The position numbers and the translations under genes were made by a program. Under the pieces are notes generated by a model that ran no database searches, was not told the DNA's origin, and saw only the letters and a program-made list of their open reading frames with translations. A stretch of DNA of 64,000 bases from Cydia pomonella (Eukaryota > Arthropoda > Insecta > Lepidoptera > Tortricidae). The stretch spans positions 2,356,001 through 2,420,000 of the forward strand of contig NC_084719.1 of assembly GCF_033807575.1 (NCBI RefSeq). Reading direction: 5' to 3'. Below are positions 35,077 to 44,947 of this stretch, piece after piece (the stretch's first letter is position 1; each line of letters begins with the position of its first letter).

Positions 35077-36894
35077 TTAGATATAGTTTTTCATATTAAT
35101 GCGTGCCTTAATCGCCGCCTGTCTAGGTTCGCGAGATTTTTCCGTATGTGGTTGCGAGTTAGGCGCAGGACAAGGAGCAGCACCAGCTCCGTCAGGCGAC
35201 GGCAGGCTGTCGCTGTCGGCACTCGACCAGGCTTCGTCGTCACTCGGTAATTTGTCAGCAACGTTGCTGTCATCCACGGGTGAACATCGCTCAAGTTTTA
35301 TTAAATGGCGCCTGTTTCGTCTGATCCGCCTGTCGGAACGATCAGTCACGAAGTAGGAACGAGGTTGATTTGCTCGAGACTCGACACGGGCTTGTCTCCT
35401 ACGTTGCCTGTCCACCACCAGCACCCGGTCACCCGGCTGTAGTTCAGGCAGCGCACGTGCTCGTTGGTCGTAGTGTTGCTTACTAGTTTGTTGGTTACGT
35501 ACCATATTCTCGTAGTCACGGCTGTTATCTCGGCTCGGCCGAAGTTTGCTCTCGTGAGACGGTAATCTTGTATTGAGCGTGCGTCCCATTAGTAACTGAG
35601 ATGGCGAACTTAAATTGTCGCGGGGTGTGGTTCGGAAGTTTAAAAGTCCTAAGTAAAAGTCAGTACCAGAATTTATAGATTTTATGAGAATGTCCTTAAT
35701 AGTTCTCACGCTTTTTTCGCTACGACCGTTCGATTGAGCATAATGGGGAGATGTCGTAATATGATCGAACTCCCATTCTTTTTTAAAATCCGCGAACTCT
35801 TTGGATGCGTAAGCAGGTCCGTTATCTGTAACTAATACCCAAGGAATGCCGTGTCTTGCGAACTGATCTTTCATGGCTTCTATGACTGCCCTACTTCCTA
35901 TATTTTTGATTTGACTTACTTCGATAAAATTAGAAAAGTAATCAACCAGTATAAGAAAATATTTAGAGCCATATTGAAAAATATCGGAACCTACTTTTAT
36001 CCACGGTAAATCAGGTATGTCATGCGGCAGCATGGGTTCCCGCTGGGCCCTCGGCGCGCGCGCGGCGCATGCCCCACAGCGGCGCACGCGGCGCTCCACG
36101 TCTCGACTCATTCCCGGCCAGAACATGACGTCACGCGCGTGCCGCTTACAACGATCGATGCCCATGTGTCCGTCGTGCACGCGACTTATCATTTCTGCCC
36201 TCAACGCCTTGGGGATGTAAACTAAATTGTCCTTGAAAATTATACCATCCACATATTCGAAACTATTTCGCAACGACCAGTGTCCTCGCACTTTTTCGTT
36301 GACTTCATATTTACTGTGCGGCCAACCTGACTGTATATATTTAATTATTAACTGACACTCATCATCGTCTGTAGTCACTTGTCTGATAGTACGTAACTTA
36401 CCGTCACTGAATCTGACATTTTCCAATAAGAAACATGACTGGTCGTTTATTTCTTCGGATACTTTGTCACTGATGTTATCCGGGAGGGGCGCTCGAGACA
36501 ATGTATCTGCGACAAACATATATTTACCTGGCTTATACACGACCTTGAAATCATAACCCTGTATGCGAAGCATCATCCTCTGCAAACGCGCTGGCACAGC
36601 ATCTAAAGGTTTTGAAAACAATGCCTCCAGTGGTTTGTGATCCGTTTCGATTGTGACGTCACCATGAGCGTACACGTATTGATGGAAACGCTCCAGTCCG
36701 AAGACAATGGCAAGAAGCTCCTTTTCAATTTGTGCATACCTGGTCTGTGCATCTGTTAGCGTGGCAGAGGCAAACTCAACGGGCCGACCCGCTTGAAGGA
36801 TCACAGCGCCCAACGCGTGCTGACTAGCATCTACCGAGACCAGCACTGGAGCGCGCGGTGCGTACAGGGCCAGCACAGGCGCGCCGCTCACCAA
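35077..36894 (-). CDS. mag-like pol, RNase H and integrase part
   Basis: 605 codons. It opens in the connection/RNase H region (SVDASQHALGAVILQ near residues 20-34, ETDHKPLEALF near 83), then an integrase zinc module (HDGHMGIDRCKRHARD with a downstream CGAC) near residues 240-275. The catalytic triad is D304 (SDIFQYG), D357 (TDNGPAY) and E393 (NGRSEKS), giving D-52-D-35-E. The C-terminus is basic and then acidic, with no chromodomain recognised. The ATG at 36894 is not the natural start. The frame is continuous with the RT ORF except for one indel near 36950, in a run of six A residues on the coding strand. Function: replication and integration of the element. Confidence 0.92.
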   Translation of the reverse strand: MVSGAPVLALYAPRAPVLVSVDASQHALGAVILQAGRPVEFASATLTDAQTRYAQIEKELLAIVFGLERFHQYVYAHGDVTIETDHKPLEALFSKPLDAVPARLQRMMLRIQGYDFKVVYKPGKYMFVADTLSRAPLPDNISDKVSEEINDQSCFLLENVRFSDGKLRTIRQVTTDDDECQLIIKYIQSGWPHSKYEVNEKVRGHWSLRNSFEYVDGIIFKDNLVYIPKALRAEMISRVHDGHMGIDRCKRHARDVMFWPGMSRDVERRVRRCGACAARAPRAQREPMLPHDIPDLPWIKVGSDIFQYGSKYFLILVDYFSNFIEVSQIKNIGSRAVIEAMKDQFARHGIPWVLVTDNGPAYASKEFADFKKEWEFDHITTSPHYAQSNGRSEKSVRTIKDILIKSINSGTDFYLGLLNFRTTPRDNLSSPSQLLMGRTLNTRLPSHESKLRPSRDNSRDYENMVRNQQTSKQHYDQRARALPELQPGDRVLVVDRQRRRQARVESRANQPRSYFVTDRSDRRIRRNRRHLIKLERCSPVDDSNVADKLPSDDEAWSSADSDSLPSPDGAGAAPCPAPNSQPHTEKSREPRQAAIKARINMKNYI

Positions 36895-37871
36895 TGCCCG
36901 CAGCTGTCCGGCGGCTGCCTCGTGCTCGGGCTCCCAGCACCATTCCGTGTCTTTTTTAACAGGGCTCGTAAAGGTGACGCCACTTCCGAGTAGTTAGGTA
37001 TGAATTTCGATAAGTAATTCACCATACCTAAAAACCTTTCCAGAGACGCTCGGTCGTGTGGAGAAGGCATCTTCTCGATAGCCTTAACCTTCTCAGAATC
37101 AACACGCATACCCTCATGACTAAACGTGTGACCTAGATAAGTAATCTTTTGAACTCTAAATTCGCACTTCTGTTTATTAAATTTAATGCCTACCTCGCGC
37201 GATCTGTCTAGCAACGACTTTAATCTTGCATCGTGTTCCTCTAAGGTACGTCCCCAGACTATAATATCATCGACGAAGGACTCTACTCCCTCCAGATCTT
37301 CCAAAATTTGACGAACCTTAGAATGGAATACCTCAGACGCACAGTTTATACCATATGGGAGGCGTAAGAATTGGTACCTACCGAACGGTGTCCCAAATGT
37401 ACATAGGTCGGCACTGGCATCGTCTATTTGTACCATCCAAAAACCTGAACGAGCATCAAGTTTGCTAAAATATCGCGCTCCCTGTAGCTTTGTGGCTATT
37501 TCACCGAGCGCGGGGAGGGGGTAGCGAGCGCGGCGCACAACGCGATTTAGCGGCCGCGGGTCGAGGCACACGCGTATACTGCCATCTTTTTTCGCGGCCA
37601 CTACAATCGCATTGACCCACGGTGTGGGGTGGGACACTTTTCTAATGACCCCCATTTTAACCATGCGATCTAATTCACCCTGTAATTTGTCGCGCACGCC
37701 CATAGGTATCTTGCGAACCGGACAGACTGACGGTTGCGCTCCTTCCTCGATACTAATAGTATACTCACCCGGCAATTTACCCAGGCCATGAAAGAGATCC
37801 TCATAATGATCTAAGGTAAGCGAATATATGCGTTTGACCAGGCCTAAGTCCTCACAAGCATATTTGCCCAA
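36888..37871 (-). CDS. mag-like pol, reverse transcriptase part
   Basis: 327 codons. Motifs in order: YTISIEEGAQPSVCPVRKIP, KKDGSIRVCLDPRPLN, FSKLDARSGFWMVQID, RYQFLRLPYGINCASEVF and the catalytic FVDD at residues 199-202 (Phe replaces the common Tyr, as in other mag-type elements), then ITYLGHTFSHEGM. The last 20 codons after LLKK are out of frame because of a 1-bp indel near 36950; the true continuation is in the ORF ending at 36894. Upstream it is separated from protease by a short ATAACGAT-type tandem repeat and a stop. Confidence 0.92.
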   Translation of the reverse strand: MGKYACEDLGLVKRIYSLTLDHYEDLFHGLGKLPGEYTISIEEGAQPSVCPVRKIPMGVRDKLQGELDRMVKMGVIRKVSHPTPWVNAIVVAAKKDGSIRVCLDPRPLNRVVRRARYPLPALGEIATKLQGARYFSKLDARSGFWMVQIDDASADLCTFGTPFGRYQFLRLPYGINCASEVFHSKVRQILEDLEGVESFVDDIIVWGRTLEEHDARLKSLLDRSREVGIKFNKQKCEFRVQKITYLGHTFSHEGMRVDSEKVKAIEKMPSPHDRASLERFLGMVNYLSKFIPNYSEVASPLRALLKKTRNGAGSPSTRQPPDSCGHW

Positions 37872-37915
37872 AACACTCTTTCTATCGTTATATCGTTATA
37901 TTATCGTTATATTTC
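37870..37915 (-). repeat. Short ATAACGAT tandem repeat between protease and RT
   Basis: Three to four imperfect ATAACGATAT units (plus strand reads ATCGTTATATCGTTATATTATCGTTAT). They separate the protease stop from the RT frame and are a likely site of replication slippage that broke the pol frame. Confidence 0.75.
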
Positions 37916-38247
37916 TACGGATATAAACGTTCTTTATATAACCAATTAATAATACACGAACCGATCATAGGTACATAATTTCCGCAATATGATTCGGCCC
38001 TAATATTATCAGGTGTTATAAGAGTACTACTGTCAAGACCCAATTTTTTGAAATTTTTCATTGATAAAACGTTTAAATCCGAGCCAGTATCAAGCTTAAA
38101 AGTCTCGGCCCTACGATTATCACTAACTAGTAAAGTTTCATACCATTTTTTGCGGTCTTTGCGATAATCAGAGTCCACATCGACCCCATCGATGAAGTAC
38201 AGTTCGTCGTCGTCACTGTAGCCGTCCTCTTCTTCAATTTGATACAC
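37915..38247 (-). CDS. mag-like aspartic protease
   Basis: 110 codons. After an acidic stretch, the active-site LDTGSDLNVL has its aspartate at residue 53. Retroelement proteases act as dimers, so one DTGS is expected. The ORF ends at a stop just before the ATAACGAT repeat; the preceding codons are in the zinc-knuckle frame. Confidence 0.85.
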   Translation of the reverse strand: MYQIEEEDGYSDDDELYFIDGVDVDSDYRKDRKKWYETLLVSDNRRAETFKLDTGSDLNVLSMKNFKKLGLDSSTLITPDNIRAESYCGNYVPMIGSCIINWLYKERLYP

Positions 38248-38372
38248 TTTGGTCTTCTAAATGGGCACTTTACCTTAAAATTACCTGCACCACCGCACAA
38301 TAAACACTTTGCACCTCTCGCTGGACACCGCTGACCTCCGTCGCAATAGGTACTCCGCCGCGTCCCCGCCAA
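38247..38372 (-). CDS. mag-like nucleocapsid zinc-knuckle segment
   Basis: The frame around CPARGAKCLLCGGAGNFKVKC carries a CCHC-type knuckle, C-X2-C-X4-N-X4-C, in which the expected His is Asn. It sits between the gag and protease frames; both junctions need a single-base shift. It normally packages element RNA. Confidence 0.7.
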
Positions 38373-39013
38373 CGGCGCCTGCCGCGGCCACCCCCAGCAA
38401 ACTGTCCAGAGGTTCCATACAGTACATCCACTGCCGACGATGACGCTGCCACGGCAACCTTAGAGCCTTCGATTTGGCGCTTTTCTTCACTTGACATCTC
38501 ATTCGCCTGAGTTATCTTTACCGCCTTTTCCAAAGTTAGATCCTCCGCCCTAAGCAAGCGGTCGCGTACTTTGCTACTGGCAACACCGCACACTATGCGA
38601 TCACGCATTAGGCTCTCCTCGAGGTCCTTGAACTCGCACTGCTGGGCAAGTATTTTCAGTGCCGTTACGTACTCGTCTATAGATTCACCACTTTCCTGGT
38701 TCCTAGAGAAAAACTTGAATCGTGCCATCGTTTCATTCTGTTTGGTCCCAAAGTGATCGTTAAATTTGTCTACTAAGGTTTGCAAGTCATCGCGGTTCTC
38801 ATCTTTTGTAAATCTGAAGGTCAAATACACATTATAACCTTCCGACCCTATTAGGTTTACCAGCAAACTGGCTTGCACATCACTTGTCTCCTTATAGACA
38901 CCTGAAGCCTTCAGGAATACTTGGAATTGTGTATACCACCGGCGCCATGCCTCGGCGCGCGCGGCAGGGCCACCCTCCAGGCACAACTCTGGTGGAGGCC
39001 GCGCATGCTCCAT
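38270..39013 (-). CDS. mag-like Gag (capsid)
   Basis: 247 codons from ATG at 39013, about 110 bp inside the 5' LTR. The capsid region includes AWRRWYTQFQVFLKASG, NDHFGTKQNETMARFKFFSR and ESIDEYVTALKILAQQC, the usual retrotransposon gag pattern. A Gly/Arg-rich stretch (GGGRGRRRWRGRGG) follows. The last 25 codons are out of frame with the zinc knuckle, so the natural Gag is longer. Confidence 0.88.
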   Translation of the reverse strand: MEHARPPPELCLEGGPAARAEAWRRWYTQFQVFLKASGVYKETSDVQASLLVNLIGSEGYNVYLTFRFTKDENRDDLQTLVDKFNDHFGTKQNETMARFKFFSRNQESGESIDEYVTALKILAQQCEFKDLEESLMRDRIVCGVASSKVRDRLLRAEDLTLEKAVKITQANEMSSEEKRQIEGSKVAVAASSSAVDVLYGTSGQFAGGGRGRRRWRGRGGVPIATEVSGVQREVQSVYCAVVQVILR

Positions 39014-39106
39014 TGTTTACACAAACACAATTTATCACTAGCACACACTTCTAAACTACACGACACTTGTTTACTTGCCCAAAATGCCCTTAATATCTAA
39101 TAAAAT

Positions 39107-39124
39107 ACGGCACCGCTGTCACCA
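39107..39124 (-). promoter_or_regulatory. Primer binding site candidate of the mag-like element
   Basis: On the minus strand TGGTGACAGCGGTGCCG begins directly after the 5' LTR; TGG complements the CCA end of a tRNA. The tRNA was not identified. Confidence 0.6.
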
Positions 39125-39211
39125 TGATGTGAATGAAAAGCGTATTCGATAACAACTGAACTTTATTTTCTCTACCCTCTAATACATATCTTTATGATTA
39201 CCCACACAACA
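39125..39211 (-). repeat. 5' LTR of the mag-like element
   Basis: 87 bp, identical to 34381-34467; followed outside by the TCGTG target duplication at 39212-39216. Confidence 0.93.
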
Positions 39212-39216
39212 TCGTG

Positions 39217-41519
39217 AACAAAAGACTTTCTTTGGCAGGATTGGTCCTTAGAACGCAAAGATGGATTTATTAAGTGGAGTGCAGTATGCACAATAAATAT
39301 TCCTGATTTCTGATTTCTGAGCCACCAAGATTTATGATGTAAATTTTTAGGGGTGAGGGGGGCTCTCATCTCAAATTTATCTTGATATCTTTATCATTTA
39401 AGCTACTAGGCCAAGTTTGATATCGTTTTGGAATGCCGAATTCATTTATGGTATCATATTGACAAAAACATAATTATAAAACATGAAAAAAAAGTCAATA
39501 TCAGGTTTAAACCGCTGAACCAATTTGGTTAAAAATTGGAATAGAGATAGGAGTTCCGGGAAAAAACATAGGATAGTTAAAAAAAAAAACAAAAATGAAA
39601 AAAAAAAAAACCAAAGTTATCACTTAAAAGTGAAAAGAGAGGTGGATGTTTGTATGGAGAATCAATAACCGCTGAAGCGGTTTAGATGAAATCTACGTGT
39701 ACATCTTTGATCTAGGTAGTTGAAAATGACACCAAACTTGACTTAGACCCTAAACTTAAACAATTATTAACTTCAGACGTCGCCGAGACGAAAACCCCCC
39801 AACTCCCCACCTGCATCAAATAATCTGACTGGATCCACTTATATTAGGAACACAAAGATTAATTTTGCCGAAGGAAATCTTTTGTTCAGACAACGCCGTA
39901 TTTGACCTTTTGTGCGTTCTGCAAACACCACTAAAAACAATATGCAAGTTTTAGAACATTCTCAAAATTTCCGAAACTTTTATAAGAAAATCTCAGGTAA
40001 CTTTCCACTCATAGAAAGTTTCCGTTAAGATTAGGGATTATTACTCAATGTTCATAACTGTTATTACTCAATATTCATAATTGTTATTACTCAATATTCA
40101 TTAAAATGTTACGAGTAACTGTTGACGACTGCTCCACTTCCTCGTAAAATTTACGTCATTCAGTTATTGGCGTCTATAAATAGAAATCGAAACTAACTGT
40201 GAGATGGTTTGGCAATACACATGCAGAAAAAATCCGACTTTGCATCTTCTGAAAATTCTCCTTGTCATATTGTTTCTCCCATACAAATTTAGATGAAGGG
40301 CCTCAGGACACTTACAGTTTTTAAATTATGTGTCGCTCGATTTTTTATGAGATTAATACATAGGTGCCATGATAGCGTTTCTTATCGGCTCATTGATGCC
40401 CACCTACTCGTATATTTGAACCTCAATACAATAGACGATTCTCAGACACCTCTATGCCTCAGACGTGGGCGGGGCATAATTCAATTGACTAAGAAGCCCA
40501 CACAAAACTCAAACATTTATTCGAACTTACGGGTTGACATCAAATTGATTTCATATTGACATCACTTTTGTTTGTTGTCAAATTTATTCGTCGTATTTGG
40601 ATAATATTTAATTAGTTTGAAGAGTTCCTCATTTTGAAAGGAATAAATACGAAATCCCAATTTGGTACAAAAAAAATGTACGTAATTTTTCATTGAGGTA
40701 CGAAAGTAGGTACCTTAGGTTTTCGTAACTCAGAGGAAGATTTTTTTAGGAGATGCGGTGAATTACACTTATATTGTACAAAATAAAAACCTATCCACCA
40801 AATTTTATTAAATTATGACGAAAAAATTACATCGACAACAAACAAAAGATGATCCTAATATCATATCAATAACAGATTTCTAAAGTTAGAATACTGCTTC
40901 TAATTTACCGAACAAAGAATCGAATTCAAAGATTCTAAAATTAAACGAAACCCTTTTAAATTCAAACCACGTGTACCAGCGACTATGAAATTGTGGCGGT
41001 AATTTATATAATTGTTCTCAACAATCGCAAGAACAATAAATTGAGAACAAAAGTATTCGGAGTGAGAGTTTGTGGAGCATTGTCTGTGGATTAGGCATTC
41101 AGTTTGGATTAGGCTTGGAGTGGATCTGGCAGTTTCCAGGTCATGTGTTGTTAGGATTGTAAGCGTTTTGGGACATTTTGTGTACAAACGTTTGCCATTG
41201 TTGGCTTTCAAAACAAAGTTGCTGAGCCCGTGAGGTCGATTCTAATAAACTATAACAACTTGGTACAGTTTTGAAGTGGATTTGATACGACCTTGACGAT
41301 CATCTTGGTGATGGCGACTTCACTTCACTTAGTTCATTTCATCTGGGGATCTTTATAGTCGTGTCAAAATAAAATCAAAACCGTAACAAATTGTGACAGT
41401 CCACATGAAAAGGGACCTTATGGCGGTTGGCGCTTACGTCGCGTAGTACTGCATTAGTAAACGGTAACAAGCTGTCGTTGCGTGAAGAGGGTTACATTAA
41501 TATAGATGACGTTAATAAA
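39217..41519. other. No supported gene; low-complexity patches
   Basis: A-rich runs at 39565-39612 and a short 23-bp tandem repeat at 40038-40102 (listed separately). A 103-codon minus ORF at 40900-41211 and an 88-codon ORF at 40293 lack recognisable features. Confidence 0.5.
40038..40102. repeat. 23-bp tandem repeat, about three copies
   Basis: TTATTACTCAAT(G/A)TTCATAA starts at 40038, 40061 and 40084. Confidence 0.9.
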
Positions 41520-42365
41520 CAAAATACAAATACAAATTGTTTATTTAACAAATATAAGTTTAAACAGTGTTACATGTTATACTGACCTCCATACTAGGCA
41601 TAGCCTGTCTCGTAGAGGAAATAATAAGATTAACATATTGTAAGCATTAGCGGCTAGTAGCAACAGTAAGTACTTATTCTAAAGGTAATACATATAATTA
41701 ATTTAAGTAGCAATTAAAAACAGATAAGACTTATGACCTAGGTAAGTAACATGCTAAGAAAAATGAAGTTGTATTATAGCACAAGCGTGTGTGTATGTGT
41801 GTTAGTGTGTGTGTGTGTGTGTGTGTGCGTGTGTGTGTTAGTGTGTATGTGTGTGTGTGTATTTAGGTCTCGTTAGGATGTCGTCTTTAATAGATTTTCG
41901 GTGTCTACATAAGATAGGCTTATCATGTTTTTCAGTAGAAGCTTCCTTGTCTTGTAAACGGAGTGCTCTTTAAACTCGTATAGCCCTACTAGACGATTGT
42001 AAATACGGGGGAACAAAAATACTGGGAAATGGTGTGCAAATTTGGTATTAACTGCTGTGGTTGGGATTTTAAAGATACGGTTTTTTAGTAGATTGTTGTA
42101 GTTGGATGAGCTGAGAACCGCTTTATGTACGTGCAATGCTACCCTCGCTAAGTATAGTTTCCGGACGCTGAGCACCTGTGCGTCGCGGTATAAATCATTC
42201 GTTCGGTATGTAATTGGTTTTTTCAAAGCCACATACATACATATAAAAAAAATATATGTAAGGCACATGTTTGCACAGCTTAACATGTATAATTCATTTA
42301 GATATAAAATAAAACAACCGGGGGACAAAAAGCCAAGACTTAACAGCTGCATGCGTGCCAAGTTT
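41520..42365 (-). mobile_element. 5'-truncated LINE (jockey/CR1-like), antisense
   Basis: Minus-strand ORF 42361-41873 includes DAQVLSVRKLYLARVALHVH and then KIPTTAVNTKFAHHFPVFL and YNRLVGLYEFKEHSVYK. This is the pattern of C-terminal ends of lepidopteran jockey-like ORF2 proteins. The first 50 or so codons are AT-rich and may not be element-derived. The 3' UTR contains the GT/AC microsatellite (41787-41868) and ends near 41520 in a TTTGTA-type tail (ACAAATACAAAT on the plus strand). RT core absent. Confidence 0.7.
41787..41868. repeat. (GT)n microsatellite
   Basis: Interrupted GT repeat of about 80 bp with TTAG and ATG interruptions. Confidence 0.95.
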
Positions 42366-42780
42366 ATATTTCATATTTGTTTATGTTTTAAAGAGAAAGA
42401 TCCGGTGAAAATCGGTTTTTATTAGGGCGTCTCACCACTGAGCCTGCCTCTCTATCACTCTTGCATATTAGTTTTTCGTGTTTCCCAGACCCTACCATCT
42501 GCTGATTTATCTACCTAATCAGGCGGTCTTGCAAACTGCGCGGCGTTGCCACCGCACTACGAGCTCGGGTGAAGCCAGAGCTCGTTCAAACCAATATAAG
42601 TAGGTGTATGTACGTTTCTCGATTACCCTATTTACTCAGCGCTGAATCATTTTATTTAAAGTCGTATACTCCACTTTAAAAAAAAATGTCATTTCTATTC
42701 AGAAACACAAGCTCTTTGAATCCTAATGCGAAATAAATATTTCCAAAATTGAAAGAAAGTGTAGTGCAATTTTAAATAAA
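42366..42780. other. No supported gene
   Basis: No ORF or repeat recognised. Confidence 0.5.
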
Positions 42781-43410
42781 TCGGCCAAGAGCATGTCGGG
42801 TCATGCTCTGCGTAGGGTTTCGTAGTTATTATTCTATCAGAACAGGCCAAATGGGCCATTAATTAGTAAGTATCATGCAGGTACATAACAAATAAGAGAG
42901 TACCTTCGCAGCGCTTTGTACGTCTTTTTACTAAGAAGAGAAGTTTTTTTGCTAGGCCGATCATGATCGCTTTAGTTTTCATTGAAAATATTTACTAAGC
43001 TTTTGTTTAAGGATTTTTTTCATATTTTTGGATTTAATTTTTCATTTTTCAAAAGTTAAAGGAGGGGGCACATGTTTTTTTTTTATTTTGGAGCGATTAT
43101 TTCCGAAAATATTAACTTTATCAAAAAATGGTTTATGGAGACCCGTATGCGTGTTGAAAGGCCTATCCGAAGATATCCCACACTATTGGGTCAAAGCACA
43201 AAATAAATAAATAAATACCATTTTGTATGGAAGGCACCCCAATTTTTTTTTTTTTCAAGTTTAATTCTATCGCCATGCATAATTTATATCCATGCCAAAT
43301 TGCAGCTTTCTAGCACTAACAATCAGGGAGCAAAGCTGCGGACGGACGGACAGACGGACATAGCGAAACTATGAGGATTTCTTTCTAGGTGACTACGAAA
43401 CCCTAACTAA
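42781..43410. mobile_element. Non-autonomous element, about 630 bp
   Basis: Begins TCGGCCAAGAGCATGTCGGG. A 14-bp inverted pair TAGGGTTTCGTAGT (42813-42826) / ACTACGAAACCCTA (43392-43405) bounds most of it. Interior landmarks are GAGGGGGCACATG, TATCCCACACTATTGGGTC and GACGGACGGACAGACGGACA. I recall the same layout as a very abundant lepidopteran repeat. Confidence 0.65.
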
Positions 43411-43714
43411 ATGGTCCAGCTACAGATCTGTACATCACATTACGCGGGTACATCAGAGAACTCGACTCGCTCCCGTTGGCAACTAGGTGGTCGTTGTATA
43501 TATTTTATTATCCTATATTTGAATCAATAGGCAGCTAATGAGGAACGCTGTTCGCTGTCGGGACCTCGAGGGGACTATTACGTTAAACAAAGCTTTTCAA
43601 ATTACAACAGCTCTTGCTAAGCATAGAAAGCGTCCGCTGTTGGGAGATAGAATAAGAGAGACAGATCATCCGATATAAGATGTCTGATACACCTACTAGG
43701 AAGGAAAATAATAA
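43411..43714. other. Intervening DNA, nothing recognised
   Basis: About 300 bp without ORF or repeat signature. Confidence 0.5.
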
Positions 43715-44060
43715 TAACTATCATCATTTTCCTCACGTTGTCGCGGCATTTTGCCACGGCTCAGGGAGCCTGAGGTGCGCTTGATGGCAACTATTCCCCA
43801 GAATTGGCGTAGACACTCGTTTTACGAAAGCAACCGCCATCTGACCTTCCAACCGAGAGGGTAAACTAGGCCTTATCGGGATTAATCCAGTTTGCTCACG
43901 ATGTTTTCCTTAACCGAAAAGCGACTGGTAAACATCAAACGATATGTCGTACATAAGTTTCGAAAAACTCATTGGTACGAGCCGGGGTTTGCTTTGAACC
44001 CGCGACCTCCGGATTAAAAGTCACACGCTCTTACCGCTAGGCCACCGGCGCTTGTGTAAT
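43715..44060 (-). mobile_element. Full-length tRNA-derived SINE, antisense
   Basis: The 5' end, on the minus strand from about 44055, reads GCCGGTGGCCTAGCGGTAAG, a good pol III A box; then ATCCGGAGGTCGCGGGTTCA, a B-box region. A short CAAAGC insertion follows GGTTC. The body matches the plus-strand SINE at 20975-21269 (GTACGA, CGAAAAGCGACTGGTAAA and GTGGCAAAATGCCG on opposite strands). The 3' tail is ATGATGATAG-like (near 43715). It is a SINE, not a functional tRNA: no cloverleaf can be completed. Confidence 0.85.
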
Positions 44061-44061
44061 A

Positions 44062-44875
44062 ACTATTAAATGAAAATAAAAAAAACCTATGCCTAAAAAA
44101 AATATATTGTGCCAAAATGTCTTATATCATTTTGGAAAAGAGCTGATACTCTTCAAACTGCTGGACTGATTCCAAGCATAGCTGCTGCTTTTTGGTGTAG
44201 GTATAGGTTTTTCACAACATATGAAACGCATATTTTGCAGTTCCTGATAGTCATTCGCCTCAATTTTCTGATTTCTGATTGAGAAAGGGCTTAGGGTTAA
44301 GGCACGTAAGATAGATATGTTAAATATATACTTCACTACTGTAAATATATATATACATTTAGTTTCCGTGGTGGGAGCTGCTGCTGCTGATGTATCCGTC
44401 CTTTGCATGAAAAGCTAACATTTACCACTGCATTACCTCCTTTACACCAATGAATTATTATTTAATAAACAAAAAAGTGGTTTACACAAGTTCAAAACGT
44501 ATCATTTTTTGCGAAAAAAACAAGAATAAAAAAGTGGAATAAACACGGTCATAGTTAAGAATTTAAATATCAGGATAAAGCTTACATCTCATTGTCATCG
44601 CCGAGTGGGAAATTCTTCTTTAAATTAAATAATAAATGGAGAAACTTCACGAGCGACCGGTAGAATCGGCAATAAGTTAAAAATACAACCTTCATAACGG
44701 CGACTCCGCGAGGTGCGAATAACGAATGAATATTGTTCCGGCTCAGTTAATGGGTTCTGTTACTTCTGTTTCACGAAAAACGAACGGAATTTATGTTCAA
44801 CGACGAAATTACTTTCGTTTGCCGTCTCATCCATAATATAATAATGCGATCAAACAGATAAATTTGTACCTAATG
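44062..44875. other. No supported gene
   Basis: A 93-codon minus ORF at 44127-44408 contains a run of Ala codons from a CAGC-like repeat; otherwise AT-rich. Confidence 0.5.
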
Positions 44876-44946
44876 TATATCGGAGCGGCCAAGGTTCGCA
44901 CAAATATCTGAACTTTTATTTATAACCACCTCGGCTGCTCCGATAT
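44876..44946. mobile_element. GGAGCGGCC foldback element, copy 2
   Basis: TATATCGGAGCGGCCAAGGT and ACCTCGGCTGCTCCGATATA are inverted (18 of 20). The interior has CACAAATATCTGAAC as in the copy at 19623. Confidence 0.75.
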
Positions 44947-44947
44947 A

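Larger units (their letters stand above)
34381..39211 (-). mobile_element. Complete mag-like Ty3/gypsy LTR retrotransposon, 4,831 bp
   Basis: Two identical 87-bp LTRs (34381-34467 and 39125-39211) bound the element, with TCGTG directly repeated outside (34376-34380 and 39212-39216). On the minus strand the order is LTR, a primer-site candidate TGGTGACAGCGGTGCC touching the LTR, gag, zinc knuckle, protease, RT, RNase H, integrase, a purine run GGGAAAGA touching the 3' LTR, and LTR. Very short LTRs are, as I recall, a feature of the Bombyx mag lineage. Identical LTRs imply recent insertion, yet the coding region changes frame four times. Confidence 0.93.

Noticed and set aside
43980..44055. Functional tRNA gene on the minus strand
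   Set aside because: A and B boxes are present but the acceptor stem and anticodon arm do not fold, and the body continues as a SINE.
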